This document shows positions 14,465 to 22,423 of a stretch of 26,365 bases of DNA, one piece after another. This DNA comes from JBDTRY01 sp039931435. GTDB taxonomy: Bacteria; Acidobacteriota; Thermoanaerobaculia; Gp7-AA8. The stretch lies in contig JBDTRY010000033.1 in the NCBI GenBank assembly GCA_039931435.1, positions 1 through 26,365 on the forward strand. The letters run 5' to 3'. Below the pieces are notes generated by a model. It made no database searches. It was not told where the DNA came from and saw only the letters and a list, made by a program, of their open reading frames with translations. The position numbers and the translations under genes are program-made. Within the stretch, counting starts at the first letter, position 1. Every line of letters begins with the position of its first letter.

Positions 14465-16039
14465 ATGGAACCATCCCGACCGAAGCACACACTCCTGGCC
14501 GCGCTGTCTCGCCGGCTTAGCGTACTCGTGTGCGGAGCGATCCTGGTCTTTGCCCTGCCCGCTGATGCTCAGAATGGTGCGCCGCAACTGATCATCACTA
14601 CGACCTCCTCGCTTCCCGGCGAAGCGACCGCGGTGGAAGTGCGGCTGGTCAATCCCGAGCAGCAGGTGGCGGCCATCACCTTCTCCATCGAGTTCGATTC
14701 CTCGCGGCTGGCCTTCGACGGCGGCGGCGCGGACGGGCAGCTCACCGCGGTTGAGACCAGTCTTCCCAAACCCCTGCGCGCTTCGTCCTTCTATTTCCCC
14801 GATCAGTCGCGCGTGGGAATCTCCGTCTACAGCGCCAACATTCCGGTCACTCCCATCCCGGAGGGACTTCTGGCCCGGATCCACTTCACGGTGAAGAACG
14901 ACGTCTCCGGATTCGCATTCGTGCGGCTCGATCCTTCACCCGCGCCCGACGCCGCCAGCGTACTCGGTGAGAGCGTCGCCCTCGGCGTGCAGTCCAGCCA
15001 GAGCGGCGTGAGCGTGGCTTCGGCCAATCCATTGCTCCAGCTGGCGCCGCAGCAGATCGTCTTCGGATCCGTGCCCGTGGGAGGGACGCTCACGCGTGAG
15101 CTCATCGTGAGCAACACCGGCAGCGCACCGCTCGATCTCCAGCAGATTCATCTCGCCGGAGGAACCTCACCCTTCGCCATCGTCAGCACGCCGGCGCTTC
15201 CCGATCCTCTGGACGGTGGATCGAGCATGGTTCTGCGCCTGTCCTTCTCGCCGGAGACTGTGGGCGATTTTCAGGATGTGCTGATCATCGACACGAACGG
15301 CGAGCAGGCCCGCGTGCCGCTGGCTGCTTCGGCGGTGCCGGCGGAGGCCGTGGGCTCGGCCGGGAAGCTCGTCGTGCCGATGGTCTTCCGCGCCGTGTCA
15401 TCCCCAGGCGACGGATCGCTTAGCAGTCTCACGCTCTTCAACGCCGGCGACGAAGCGCTGTCCGTGCGCCTCGCCCTTCATCAACCAGGCGCGATTGCCT
15501 TACTGAGGCGGACCATCGACGTGGCGCCCGGCCACTCCGAGCACTTTGACGATGTCGTGCAGTCTCTCTTCGGCGATATCGAAGGAAGTGGCGCCGTGGT
15601 CATCGAGCCATCCGGGCCGGGCCTCATCGCACGGAGCACGGCCTGGACGCTCCCGGCCTCCGGCGGACGGATGGGACAGAGCATTCCGGTGCTGCGCTGG
15701 AGCGAGCTGCTGACGACGGGGCAGACGGGGAGGTTGATCGGAGTGGGCCGATCTGCGGCAGACGGATCGTCCGTGGCGCTGATGAATCTGTCAGAGCATC
15801 AGGCCGTGATTCATGCCCGCGTCCTTCGCGGTGACGGCAGCCTCGCCGGCGAGCGCGATTACGCGGTTGGAGCGGAAGAGATCATGAGCCGGCTCGATCT
15901 GTTCGACGCACTGGGAATCGGGGAGGCCTCAAACCTGGTCATCGAATTCTCCACAGCGACGCCGGACAGCGTCTTCGTCGCCTGGCGCACCGCAACCGAC
16001 AACCGCACCGGCGCGCGGCTCTTCGACTTCGTCCGCTGA
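14465..16039 (+). CDS. Secreted cohesin-domain protein with ASH-like domain
   Basis: A 524-residue exported protein. The signal peptide (17-35, ending PADA-Q) is followed by a cohesin-type beta domain (about 40-175) with VEVRLVNPEQQVAAITFSIEF and a matching second half. Next comes an ASPM/SPD-2/Hydin-like immunoglobulin domain (about 190-290: IVFGSVPVGGTLTRELIVSN, then LSFSPETVGDFQDVLIID). The last 220 residues form a beta-rich region ending RTGARLFDFVR. No catalytic motif is seen; a surface-binding or matrix role is likely. A decayed copy of its C-terminus is found at 16952-17139, so it once had a neighbouring paralogue. Confidence 0.8.
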   Translation: MEPSRPKHTLLAALSRRLSVLVCGAILVFALPADAQNGAPQLIITTTSSLPGEATAVEVRLVNPEQQVAAITFSIEFDSSRLAFDGGGADGQLTAVETSLPKPLRASSFYFPDQSRVGISVYSANIPVTPIPEGLLARIHFTVKNDVSGFAFVRLDPSPAPDAASVLGESVALGVQSSQSGVSVASANPLLQLAPQQIVFGSVPVGGTLTRELIVSNTGSAPLDLQQIHLAGGTSPFAIVSTPALPDPLDGGSSMVLRLSFSPETVGDFQDVLIIDTNGEQARVPLAASAVPAEAVGSAGKLVVPMVFRAVSSPGDGSLSSLTLFNAGDEALSVRLALHQPGAIALLRRTIDVAPGHSEHFDDVVQSLFGDIEGSGAVVIEPSGPGLIARSTAWTLPASGGRMGQSIPVLRWSELLTTGQTGRLIGVGRSAADGSSVALMNLSEHQAVIHARVLRGDGSLAGERDYAVGAEEIMSRLDLFDALGIGEASNLVIEFSTATPDSVFVAWRTATDNRTGARLFDFVR

Positions 16040-16201
16040 TTGCGTTGCCAATGATTCAGGCCCTTCACCCGGCTCCCCTTCGGCGATCCACCTTCTCCCC
16101 ACTCTCGTGAATTCTCAGCCGAGACATGCCGTCACGGCCGCGGACTGGGAGCTTCACGCTGCTGGCGAAGCGTATTGACGCAGCGAAGGCGCACCGAGGG
16201 G

Positions 16202-16207
16202 TATACT
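16202..16207 (+). promoter_or_regulatory. Candidate -10 box for the Flp-like gene
   Basis: TATACT lies 55 bases before the ATG at 16263. The TTGACG at 16175-16180 is 21 bases away, too far for an ideal -35. The same hexamer occurs before the partial gene at the right edge. Confidence 0.3.
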
Positions 16208-16262
16208 CACTCGCATCCGGTTGTGTGTCACTCAGCGGCGTCCCTTCGGGAGAGGTCTACTG

Positions 16263-16832
16263 ATGAAGATTGACGTGAGCAGCGGGACCCGAGGTCGTGG
16301 TGTCATGCCGAAAGCTCGCGGCCGTCGTGGTCAGGCGCAGGTCGAGTACATTCTGCTCATCGGCCTGATCATCCTCTTCATCCTCATCGTCCTGATTGAC
16401 TATCGGGAGGCAGTGAACAGGTTCATCTGCAAAGTAACCATTGCAATTGGTGGGGACCCTGGAAATTGCGGATCGGCTCCCCCGCCGGTGGCCGCGGTGC
16501 CGGTCCCTCCACCAGCGGCACCGCCTGCGCCGCCCGCGCCCAATCCTTCCCCGCCGCCGAGTCCAGCGCCAGACCCTTCTCCGACACCTCCCACTGGAGA
16601 GCTGAGCGGTGACTGGTGCGTCTATTGGGGCGGCACGTTCGAATACAGAACGACTTTCACACTGCTTGCCGACGGCAATTATCAATCTGCGAGAAACGGA
16701 ATAATCAATCTCACGAATCCGGATCAATTCAAGATCAATAACGCCGAGGGGCCGTTTACCAGGCAACCTGATGGCTCGTTCTACGACCCCAGACCAAGTT
16801 ACAACGGAGTAGCCTTCAAGCGCTGTCCATGA
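16263..16832 (+). CDS. Flp/TadE-like prepilin with proline-rich linker and C-terminal domain
   Basis: A 189-residue protein with a class III prepilin pattern: a basic leader ending RRG, then QAQVEYILLIG with Glu at +5 and Tyr at +6 after the glycine, followed by a hydrophobic helix (29-46). After DYREAVNRFICK there is a proline-rich linker (about 71-111) and a small C-terminal domain beginning GDWCVYWGGTFEYRTTFTLL with two cysteines (119 and near the end). Ordinary Flp pilins end soon after the helix, so this is an unusually long, displayed form. The ATG at 16263 has GGGAGAGG upstream; an earlier in-frame start is at 16221. Probably cell-surface anchored. Confidence 0.75.
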   Translation: MKIDVSSGTRGRGVMPKARGRRGQAQVEYILLIGLIILFILIVLIDYREAVNRFICKVTIAIGGDPGNCGSAPPPVAAVPVPPPAAPPAPPAPNPSPPPSPAPDPSPTPPTGELSGDWCVYWGGTFEYRTTFTLLADGNYQSARNGIINLTNPDQFKINNAEGPFTRQPDGSFYDPRPSYNGVAFKRCP

Positions 16833-16860
16833 AGGCGCCGCAATGGGTCAGTGAGGCCGC

Positions 16861-16908
16861 TGGCAACACCTCCATCTAGCCGGATCGCCACCGGTGGAGG
16901 CGGTTGCC
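16861..16908 (+). other. Inverted repeat after the Flp-like gene
   Basis: TGGCAACACCTCCA (16861-16874) pairs with TGGAGGCGGTTGCC (16895-16908) with one bulge, around a 20-base loop. No T-run follows. It may end the transcript or mark a rearrangement edge, as the pseudogene begins just after. Confidence 0.35.
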
Positions 16909-16951
16909 CAGGGTCTTGCCAGCCGAGCTTCTCGGCGCTTCATTGCGGAGG

Positions 16952-17139
16952 GATCGCGTAACCCTCTCTGCCCGTCGGCGTCGTGGCGACGGCCAACCGG
17001 ACTACACGATCGGAGCGGAAGAGATCATGCTCAGGCTCGCTCTGTTCGACGCGCTGGGAATCGGGAAGGCTCAGGCCTCGTCATCAATACTCGACCGCCA
17101 CGGCGGACCGGCGCACGGCGCATCAATTTCGTTCGCTGA
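16952..17139 (+). pseudogene. Decayed C-terminal fragment of a cohesin-protein paralogue
   Basis: Plus-strand sequence reads RRGDGQPDYTIGAEEIMLRL then ALFDALGIGK, matching RGDG...DYAVGAEEIMSRL and DLFDALGIGE near the end of the 14465-16039 protein. An 18-base stretch (15869-15886 and 17012-17029) is identical. After about 17070 the frame shifts, and a second frame continues GLVIN...RRTGARRINFVR-stop, matching LVIE...RTGARLFDFVR-stop with a deletion. The stop codon at 17137-17139 corresponds to that of the intact gene. The copy has no beginning and two frames, so it is not functional. It ends 19 bases from the helicase stop. Confidence 0.75.
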
Positions 17140-17157
17140 AGTTTCGGCATCAAAACC

Positions 17158-19236
17158 TCACTCGAACGGGCGAACCTCAACCTCTACCGATAATTCACTG
17201 AAGCGGCGGATGCCGCTCAAAAGTGTGGCCATGCGCGCCGCGCTCTGAGAATCGAGTGCAGACTGCGAATATTGTTCGAGGATCAATTCCGCACCGGCAG
17301 GAAATGAGCTGGCCAGCAGCGCAGACCAGTCACGATTCCACGCTCTCAGATTCTCGAGAGAGCGACGCCACGTTCGGCGAACGCCCCCCTCAGGAATCGA
17401 AGGAGGAACGACGAGCCGCGTTCGAAGAATCGACTTCCAGGCTTCAGGATCGAACGACCGCTGAGCACCGACGCCGGCTTCGCAGGTGCGGCCGTTCGCT
17501 GACGAATCGTTGAAGAGCGGCTCGATAGCCTGAACGGCATCGACGTAGCCAGCGCCAAGGTCGGCCACCAACTGCGACGATTTCTCGAAACCGGCGCTCA
17601 CGTCCACTGCCCAGAGGTGCGGAGAGGGTAAGCCATTGAAATCCTCACTGCACAGGGCCTCATCGATAATCCGCTGCCATCGCAGCGCGGTGGGAACGGC
17701 TCGTTCGGAGGATTGCACGAGGATGGCGCGGCGGTTCCGATTCTTTCGCGCCAGCACACGCATCACATCGATCCCGCCGGCACCGTTTCGTGGTGGCAGG
17801 AAGTAGAACGCGGGAACGACCGCTCGGGTCTGGCCGATCCTGTTTACTCTGCCGTTGCGCTGATCGAGCCGTACAGGATTCCAGGGCAGGTCGTAATGCA
17901 CAACTGTTCGCGCCGTCTGCAGATCCAATCCTTCGGCACCGATGTCTGTGGCCACGAGTACGTCGACCTCCCCGCGCCGGAACGCGGACAACACGGACGA
18001 GGCGGGCAGACGGCCTTGCCGGATCAGCCTCGACGAGTGCGAGGTCAGTAACCCGCAGCGATGTTCGGCACTCAGAGAGCGGAACAGGGCGCGGGCCGTG
18101 GCAAAGGCCGCTGTGAAAATCACGGCAGGACAGTGCTCTCGTGTAAGAACCTCGCGGAGAGCAACCAGCTTCGTATCCTCGGCTGATCTGACGGCAACGA
18201 GCAGATCGTCGAGGACCGCGCACTCTCTCGAGATCTCTTCACTCTCGGCCCCCGCCGCGCCACGCGCACCCACCCACAGCCCCGGAAAAAGCAGCGACTG
18301 CACGGGAAGCTCCTCGTCGGAATCGGCAAACAAACGGCGGTAGTCACGCTTCGAGAAGATCACTCCCTGAAATGAGCTCTCGGCCAGCGCGCGATAGAAA
18401 CGCCGTTGACGTACGAGCGAATCCCGCAGCGCGTCGACACTCGACTGCCACCGGTACCAGAGCAGCGATCGCAGGAGCGCGCGATGCTGGGGTTCGACGA
18501 TCGCCGGAAAACGGAGCTGCCCGATCAGCGCCGCAATGGCGTCCGACGTTGGCAGAACGCTGCAGCGTACGATACGCCGTTCGACAGAACCAAACCGCAA
18601 TCCGGGAAGCAGGTCCTCCGTCGTTCTCCTGATGAGCAGGCGCGAAACAACTTCCTGCATAGTGTGTGTTTCCCCGTCATCGAACACTGCTCTCAGAGAG
18701 ACGAGGCCGTGCAAACGAAGCAGGTCGTCCGGCGCGAAGAGTTGCAGGAGAGCAAGCAGGTCGTCCGGCGAATTGCAGATCGGGGTCGCTGTCACCAGGA
18801 GCAGTTTCTGGCCGATCACCCTTCGGGCCAGCGAACGATAACGCTGCGTCAGTCTATTTCGAAAACGGTGCGCCTCATCGACGACTATCAGCTTTGGTGA
18901 GGACGGATCACCGTGTTGCACGTGACGGACGAGAAAATCATGCGAGTGCAACGCGGCTCGGAGATCGAACCTTCGAAGAAGCAGCCTCCATTGCCCCTGC
19001 AATGCCGCGGGCACGAAGAGTTCTGTCTCGATTTGCGTGCGCGCAAACTCGGCGGCCACTGCAGCGGCCACCCAAGACTTTCCCATGCCCACATCGTCAG
19101 CGAGGATCGTTCCCCCGAACTCAGCGATGCGGGCCAGGATCTGGATGAGCGCGGCATTCTGATGAGGTGCCAGCAGCGGGTGACTGCAGGCGGGGCCGAA
19201 GAAGTCGCGCAATCGGACCACCGGTCCATGGCTCAT
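17158..19236 (-). CDS. SNF2-family helicase/translocase, partner of methyltransferase
   Basis: A 692-residue double-stranded-DNA translocase of superfamily 2. Motif I is ADDVGMGKSW (46-55), motif II DEAH (120-123), motif III LLVTATP (146-152). The C-terminal lobe has VDVLVATDIGAEGLDLQ (424-440) and QRNGRVNRIGQ (459-469). All ATPase motifs are intact. The last 200 residues show no phospholipase-D or nuclease signature I can recognise. The ATG overlaps the methyltransferase stop as ATGA, so both are made together. The combination resembles DrmD plus DrmMI of class 1 DISARM, but the helicase is shorter and drmA, drmB and drmC are absent. Confidence 0.9.
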   Translation of the reverse strand: MSHGPVVRLRDFFGPACSHPLLAPHQNAALIQILARIAEFGGTILADDVGMGKSWVAAAVAAEFARTQIETELFVPAALQGQWRLLLRRFDLRAALHSHDFLVRHVQHGDPSSPKLIVVDEAHRFRNRLTQRYRSLARRVIGQKLLLVTATPICNSPDDLLALLQLFAPDDLLRLHGLVSLRAVFDDGETHTMQEVVSRLLIRRTTEDLLPGLRFGSVERRIVRCSVLPTSDAIAALIGQLRFPAIVEPQHRALLRSLLWYRWQSSVDALRDSLVRQRRFYRALAESSFQGVIFSKRDYRRLFADSDEELPVQSLLFPGLWVGARGAAGAESEEISRECAVLDDLLVAVRSAEDTKLVALREVLTREHCPAVIFTAAFATARALFRSLSAEHRCGLLTSHSSRLIRQGRLPASSVLSAFRRGEVDVLVATDIGAEGLDLQTARTVVHYDLPWNPVRLDQRNGRVNRIGQTRAVVPAFYFLPPRNGAGGIDVMRVLARKNRNRRAILVQSSERAVPTALRWQRIIDEALCSEDFNGLPSPHLWAVDVSAGFEKSSQLVADLGAGYVDAVQAIEPLFNDSSANGRTCEAGVGAQRSFDPEAWKSILRTRLVVPPSIPEGGVRRTWRRSLENLRAWNRDWSALLASSFPAGAELILEQYSQSALDSQSAARMATLLSGIRRFSELSVEVEVRPFE

Positions 19237-22200
19237 GACAGGCCGAGCCGGGACTGGACATGAGCACGAAGGATTTCCAGCTCGCCATCAGACAGTCCGA
19301 AGAGTGCCCCAACCAGGCAGTCTATCTCCCGCTGAACGTCTTCTCCGTAATGCGCGCGCCGGGATAGCCGCACCAGGTCCCGGCTCTCCTCACTGGCTTG
19401 ATCGGGCACGCAAAATGGCAGGGCTGCCACCGTCGTGCCGAAGTATCGATAGTGATAGTCCTTGGCCCGGTCGGCGACCGAGACCATCAGGGCGTCGACG
19501 ATCACGGAGTTCAGCACCGCGGCGATCATGTAGGCCTCGTCCAGAGACGAGGCATCGAGCGAATATGCGGTCTGGTTCGGTACGAGTTGAAAGGTGTTGC
19601 CTGCAATCTGCACGTCCGCGGGGAGTACGGCAGCCTTGAACCCGCGCGATACATCCTTCCACGCCACCTTTACGCCGAGGTGTTCCGGACGGACATACGC
19701 CAGGCGAAGCTCGGACAGCGGAACGCCCATGACCTGAGCGACCTTCGCCGGCCATCCGAGAGATGGATGCCACCCGGAGGACGGAGGCCACAACATCCAC
19801 ATCGAGTCCACCGACTTCCAGCGGCGAATGTCGCGTCCACGTACACAGCGGCAGAGGGCTTCGAAGGGAAGCTCGAGATCGAATCCAGGAAGGTAAACAG
19901 ATCGGCCACGCACCTGCACCTCATCGATGAAGAAGCGCCGGTTGTTGCCCGTCTTCACTCCCATGACCGGCGAGCGGCCGAGGACCTCACGGAGCGAGCG
20001 AAACCTCTGGCGGATACGGTTGAGAATGATGCGGCAATGGGCCGGCTCCAGCGACCATTCGGACCAGGTGTCACCAACGGATAGCCCTGCAGTCTTCACC
20101 TCGAAGGTTTCGGCGTTGCGGGCCACTCTGATCGAATCCTGATTCCCGGGACCCTTCTGCACAGTCAAACCGAGAGGAAACGTGTCGGCCGCAAAGAGCC
20201 GCCTGGCCTCATCACTCCAGTCACGCAGGGCCAGAAGTGTGTGTTCTCTGAGGATCAACGAGCGAAGAGCAGCGCCATAGCCGGAAGTGAGGATCTTTGC
20301 AGGGATCAACAGAGAAACCACACCGCCTGTGCGGGTGAGCGAGAGCGATTTCTCCACGAAGGCCACTGCCAGCTCGGACTGGGGAATTCCATTCGTGGAG
20401 TTGTTGGAAAACGACGGATAGCGGGCGGCGTACATCTGCCGGACCGACGATTCCATGCGCATACCTCGAACCCATGGTGGGTTGCCGATCACAACCTCGA
20501 AACCACCGCGGGAAATCACGTCCGCGAAGTTCGTCTCGTAGGAGAAGAAATCGAGCTCGCCCAGCCGAGTCCTCTGGAGCACTCGCTCTGTTTCGGTGAT
20601 TCGTGCCTCGAGAACCCGGATTGACTGCGATCGGGAGTGCTTCTGGCCGCCCTCGATGAACTTCAGGCGCCCCTGTCCGGAGAGCAGTCGAACTTCCTCC
20701 CGATCCGAGTCGATGGTCTTCTCCAGAAGCGAGCGGGCCAGTGCCAGATCCGATTGCCGCAGCTTCCGGCAGATGGCCGGCCGGGCCTGACGGGGCGCGT
20801 GACGATATGCAGCGATCAGACTCTCGCGGGTTCGCAACGCAATCGACCACTGCTGATAAATCTCTCGACGTCCAGCACCGAGAAAATCCAGCGGCCCGAG
20901 TAATGAGTTGCCCTGCTGAATGTTGCGATCGAGGTTGGGCAACGGCGGAACGTCCTCGGCCTCGGATGTCGATGATGAAACGATGGCCAGCCACAGCCGA
21001 AGCTCGCAGAGACGCACGGCCTGGGGTTTGATGTCCACTCCGAACAACGACCTCTCCACGATCCTTTGTCGAAGATCATGGGGAACTTCGATGCCCGCAA
21101 CCCTCGACAGCCGGACGGTCAGACGCTCTACGCACTTCAGTGCCGACAGCAGGAACGCTCCCGATCCACAGGCCGGATCCAGGATTCTCACCGCACCCAC
21201 ACGAGCGAGGATCTCCCGGGCCCGCGCTACCGGGATCGCAACCTGTTCACCGCGGACGACCGTCCGCAGGACTTCGCTCATTTTCTGGTCCCCCGCGGAG
21301 CACCAGTGAATGAGCGCCTCGGATGTCAGCGCATCGACAATCGGACGCGGAGTGTAATAGCTTCCGCTCCTGAGCCGTTCCTCTCCTTCCATCAGCGACT
21401 CGAAGACTTTCCCGAGCATTTCCGGGTCGACGCCAATCAGCTCGCTTTCGCTTTCCTCGACCGAAAAGGAGAATCGCTCGAACGCAGACTCCAGGATGCG
21501 GCGTACGACTTCATTTGGCAGCGAGATGGCCGGATGGCGCAACTCGAATGCGGAAGGCTCGAAGAGTCCGCCATTCAGGTAAGGAATGGTCCCCAGCTTT
21601 CTGGCTCGAACCGTGCGCTTGCCGGCGGGCGTATTCAGGCAGCCGAAGAAGAGGGGACGGAGCGTGGACGTGAACGCGCACTGACCACGATCCTCGGCGG
21701 CGAGAACACGGTCGATGAGAAAGTGGCGGTTGCGATCCAACCATCCCTTCTCCTGAATGAAGTACAGAAAGAGAATCCGGGAGAGGAACAACAACGCCTG
21801 CGTGCTCGTGGAATCGGATGACTCTTTCTTGCAGAGAACGCGGAGCACATCATCGACCGAACTCACAGCCTCCTTGAAACTGAGGAAGAATTGCCTGGTG
21901 ACGGTCTCGCGATCGAGAGCCCGGTCGATCAGTGTCTCGACGGTCGAATCTGCCTGGTAGTCGAAGACCTCCATGGCGTTCAGTCGATCGATGTCCTGGG
22001 CTTTGGGACTGACAGTCGAAACCGTCAATCTTCTGACGCGGCGGTCGGCAGACACGTCGACAATCGACAGCTCGTGCAGATCGGTCGACAGCGCGAAGAC
22101 GACCTGTCTACGGAACGAATTTCGTCGCCTCATTTCCAGGATCAGATCGGCGCTGAGCGACCCGGGCACGGTGCCCGCCTGCAGTCCGATGAAGTCGACG

Positions 22201-22376
22201 TTGCCGTACCTGCCGAAGTGGCACAGGCGTACTCGTTCCGGAATGAGAATCCCCGTCAGCCGGCGCAGTTCGTCTCCATCGAGGGTCTCCGCCACTGCCG
22301 AATATCCGAGCGCGGAGAGCAGGCTGCCTACCGATTCCAGCGCCGTACAGGCGCGAAGTTGGCCGCCGGTGATCAT
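19233..22376 (-). CDS. Eco57I-type N6-adenine DNA methyltransferase, possible restriction/defence component
   Basis: A 1047-residue protein. The family segment SRILFLYFIQEKGWL (199-213) leads into motif X (SYYTPRPIVDAL, 339-350), the SAM-binding DPACGSGAFLL (400-410), GVDIKPQAVRLCELRLWL (446-463), the NIQQGNSLLG region (485-494) and the catalytic GNPPW (631-635). A long C-terminal part (about 640-1047) would hold target recognition. The first 190 residues lack a visible PD-(D/E)xK signature, unlike type IIG enzymes, so DNA cleavage is doubtful. It is first in a two-gene unit with the SNF2 helicase. The start ATG at 22376 has no strong ribosome-binding site. DISARM, BREX PglX and type IIG systems are the nearest known relatives. 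Confidence 0.9.
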   Translation of the reverse strand: MITGGQLRACTALESVGSLLSALGYSAVAETLDGDELRRLTGILIPERVRLCHFGRYGNVDFIGLQAGTVPGSLSADLILEMRRRNSFRRQVVFALSTDLHELSIVDVSADRRVRRLTVSTVSPKAQDIDRLNAMEVFDYQADSTVETLIDRALDRETVTRQFFLSFKEAVSSVDDVLRVLCKKESSDSTSTQALLFLSRILFLYFIQEKGWLDRNRHFLIDRVLAAEDRGQCAFTSTLRPLFFGCLNTPAGKRTVRARKLGTIPYLNGGLFEPSAFELRHPAISLPNEVVRRILESAFERFSFSVEESESELIGVDPEMLGKVFESLMEGEERLRSGSYYTPRPIVDALTSEALIHWCSAGDQKMSEVLRTVVRGEQVAIPVARAREILARVGAVRILDPACGSGAFLLSALKCVERLTVRLSRVAGIEVPHDLRQRIVERSLFGVDIKPQAVRLCELRLWLAIVSSSTSEAEDVPPLPNLDRNIQQGNSLLGPLDFLGAGRREIYQQWSIALRTRESLIAAYRHAPRQARPAICRKLRQSDLALARSLLEKTIDSDREEVRLLSGQGRLKFIEGGQKHSRSQSIRVLEARITETERVLQRTRLGELDFFSYETNFADVISRGGFEVVIGNPPWVRGMRMESSVRQMYAARYPSFSNNSTNGIPQSELAVAFVEKSLSLTRTGGVVSLLIPAKILTSGYGAALRSLILREHTLLALRDWSDEARRLFAADTFPLGLTVQKGPGNQDSIRVARNAETFEVKTAGLSVGDTWSEWSLEPAHCRIILNRIRQRFRSLREVLGRSPVMGVKTGNNRRFFIDEVQVRGRSVYLPGFDLELPFEALCRCVRGRDIRRWKSVDSMWMLWPPSSGWHPSLGWPAKVAQVMGVPLSELRLAYVRPEHLGVKVAWKDVSRGFKAAVLPADVQIAGNTFQLVPNQTAYSLDASSLDEAYMIAAVLNSVIVDALMVSVADRAKDYHYRYFGTTVAALPFCVPDQASEESRDLVRLSRRAHYGEDVQREIDCLVGALFGLSDGELEILRAHVQSRLGLS

Positions 22377-22423
22377 GGCCGCCCGCCCCGGAAGGGCACA
22401 CTTGGTAGACTACCGGCCGTTCC
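22377..22423. promoter_or_regulatory. Divergent 47-bp control region with dyad
   Basis: The only space between the methyltransferase start and the divergent gene start holds the palindrome GGTAG-A-CTACC (22404-22414). It could be an operator governing both directions. The TAGACT inside it is a poor plus-strand -10. Confidence 0.35.

Noticed and set aside
17158..22376. Complete DISARM or BREX locus
   Set aside because: Only a methyltransferase and an SNF2 helicase are present; flanking genes are a pseudogene and a phosphatase-like gene, with no drmA, drmB, drmC, pglZ or brx genes visible.
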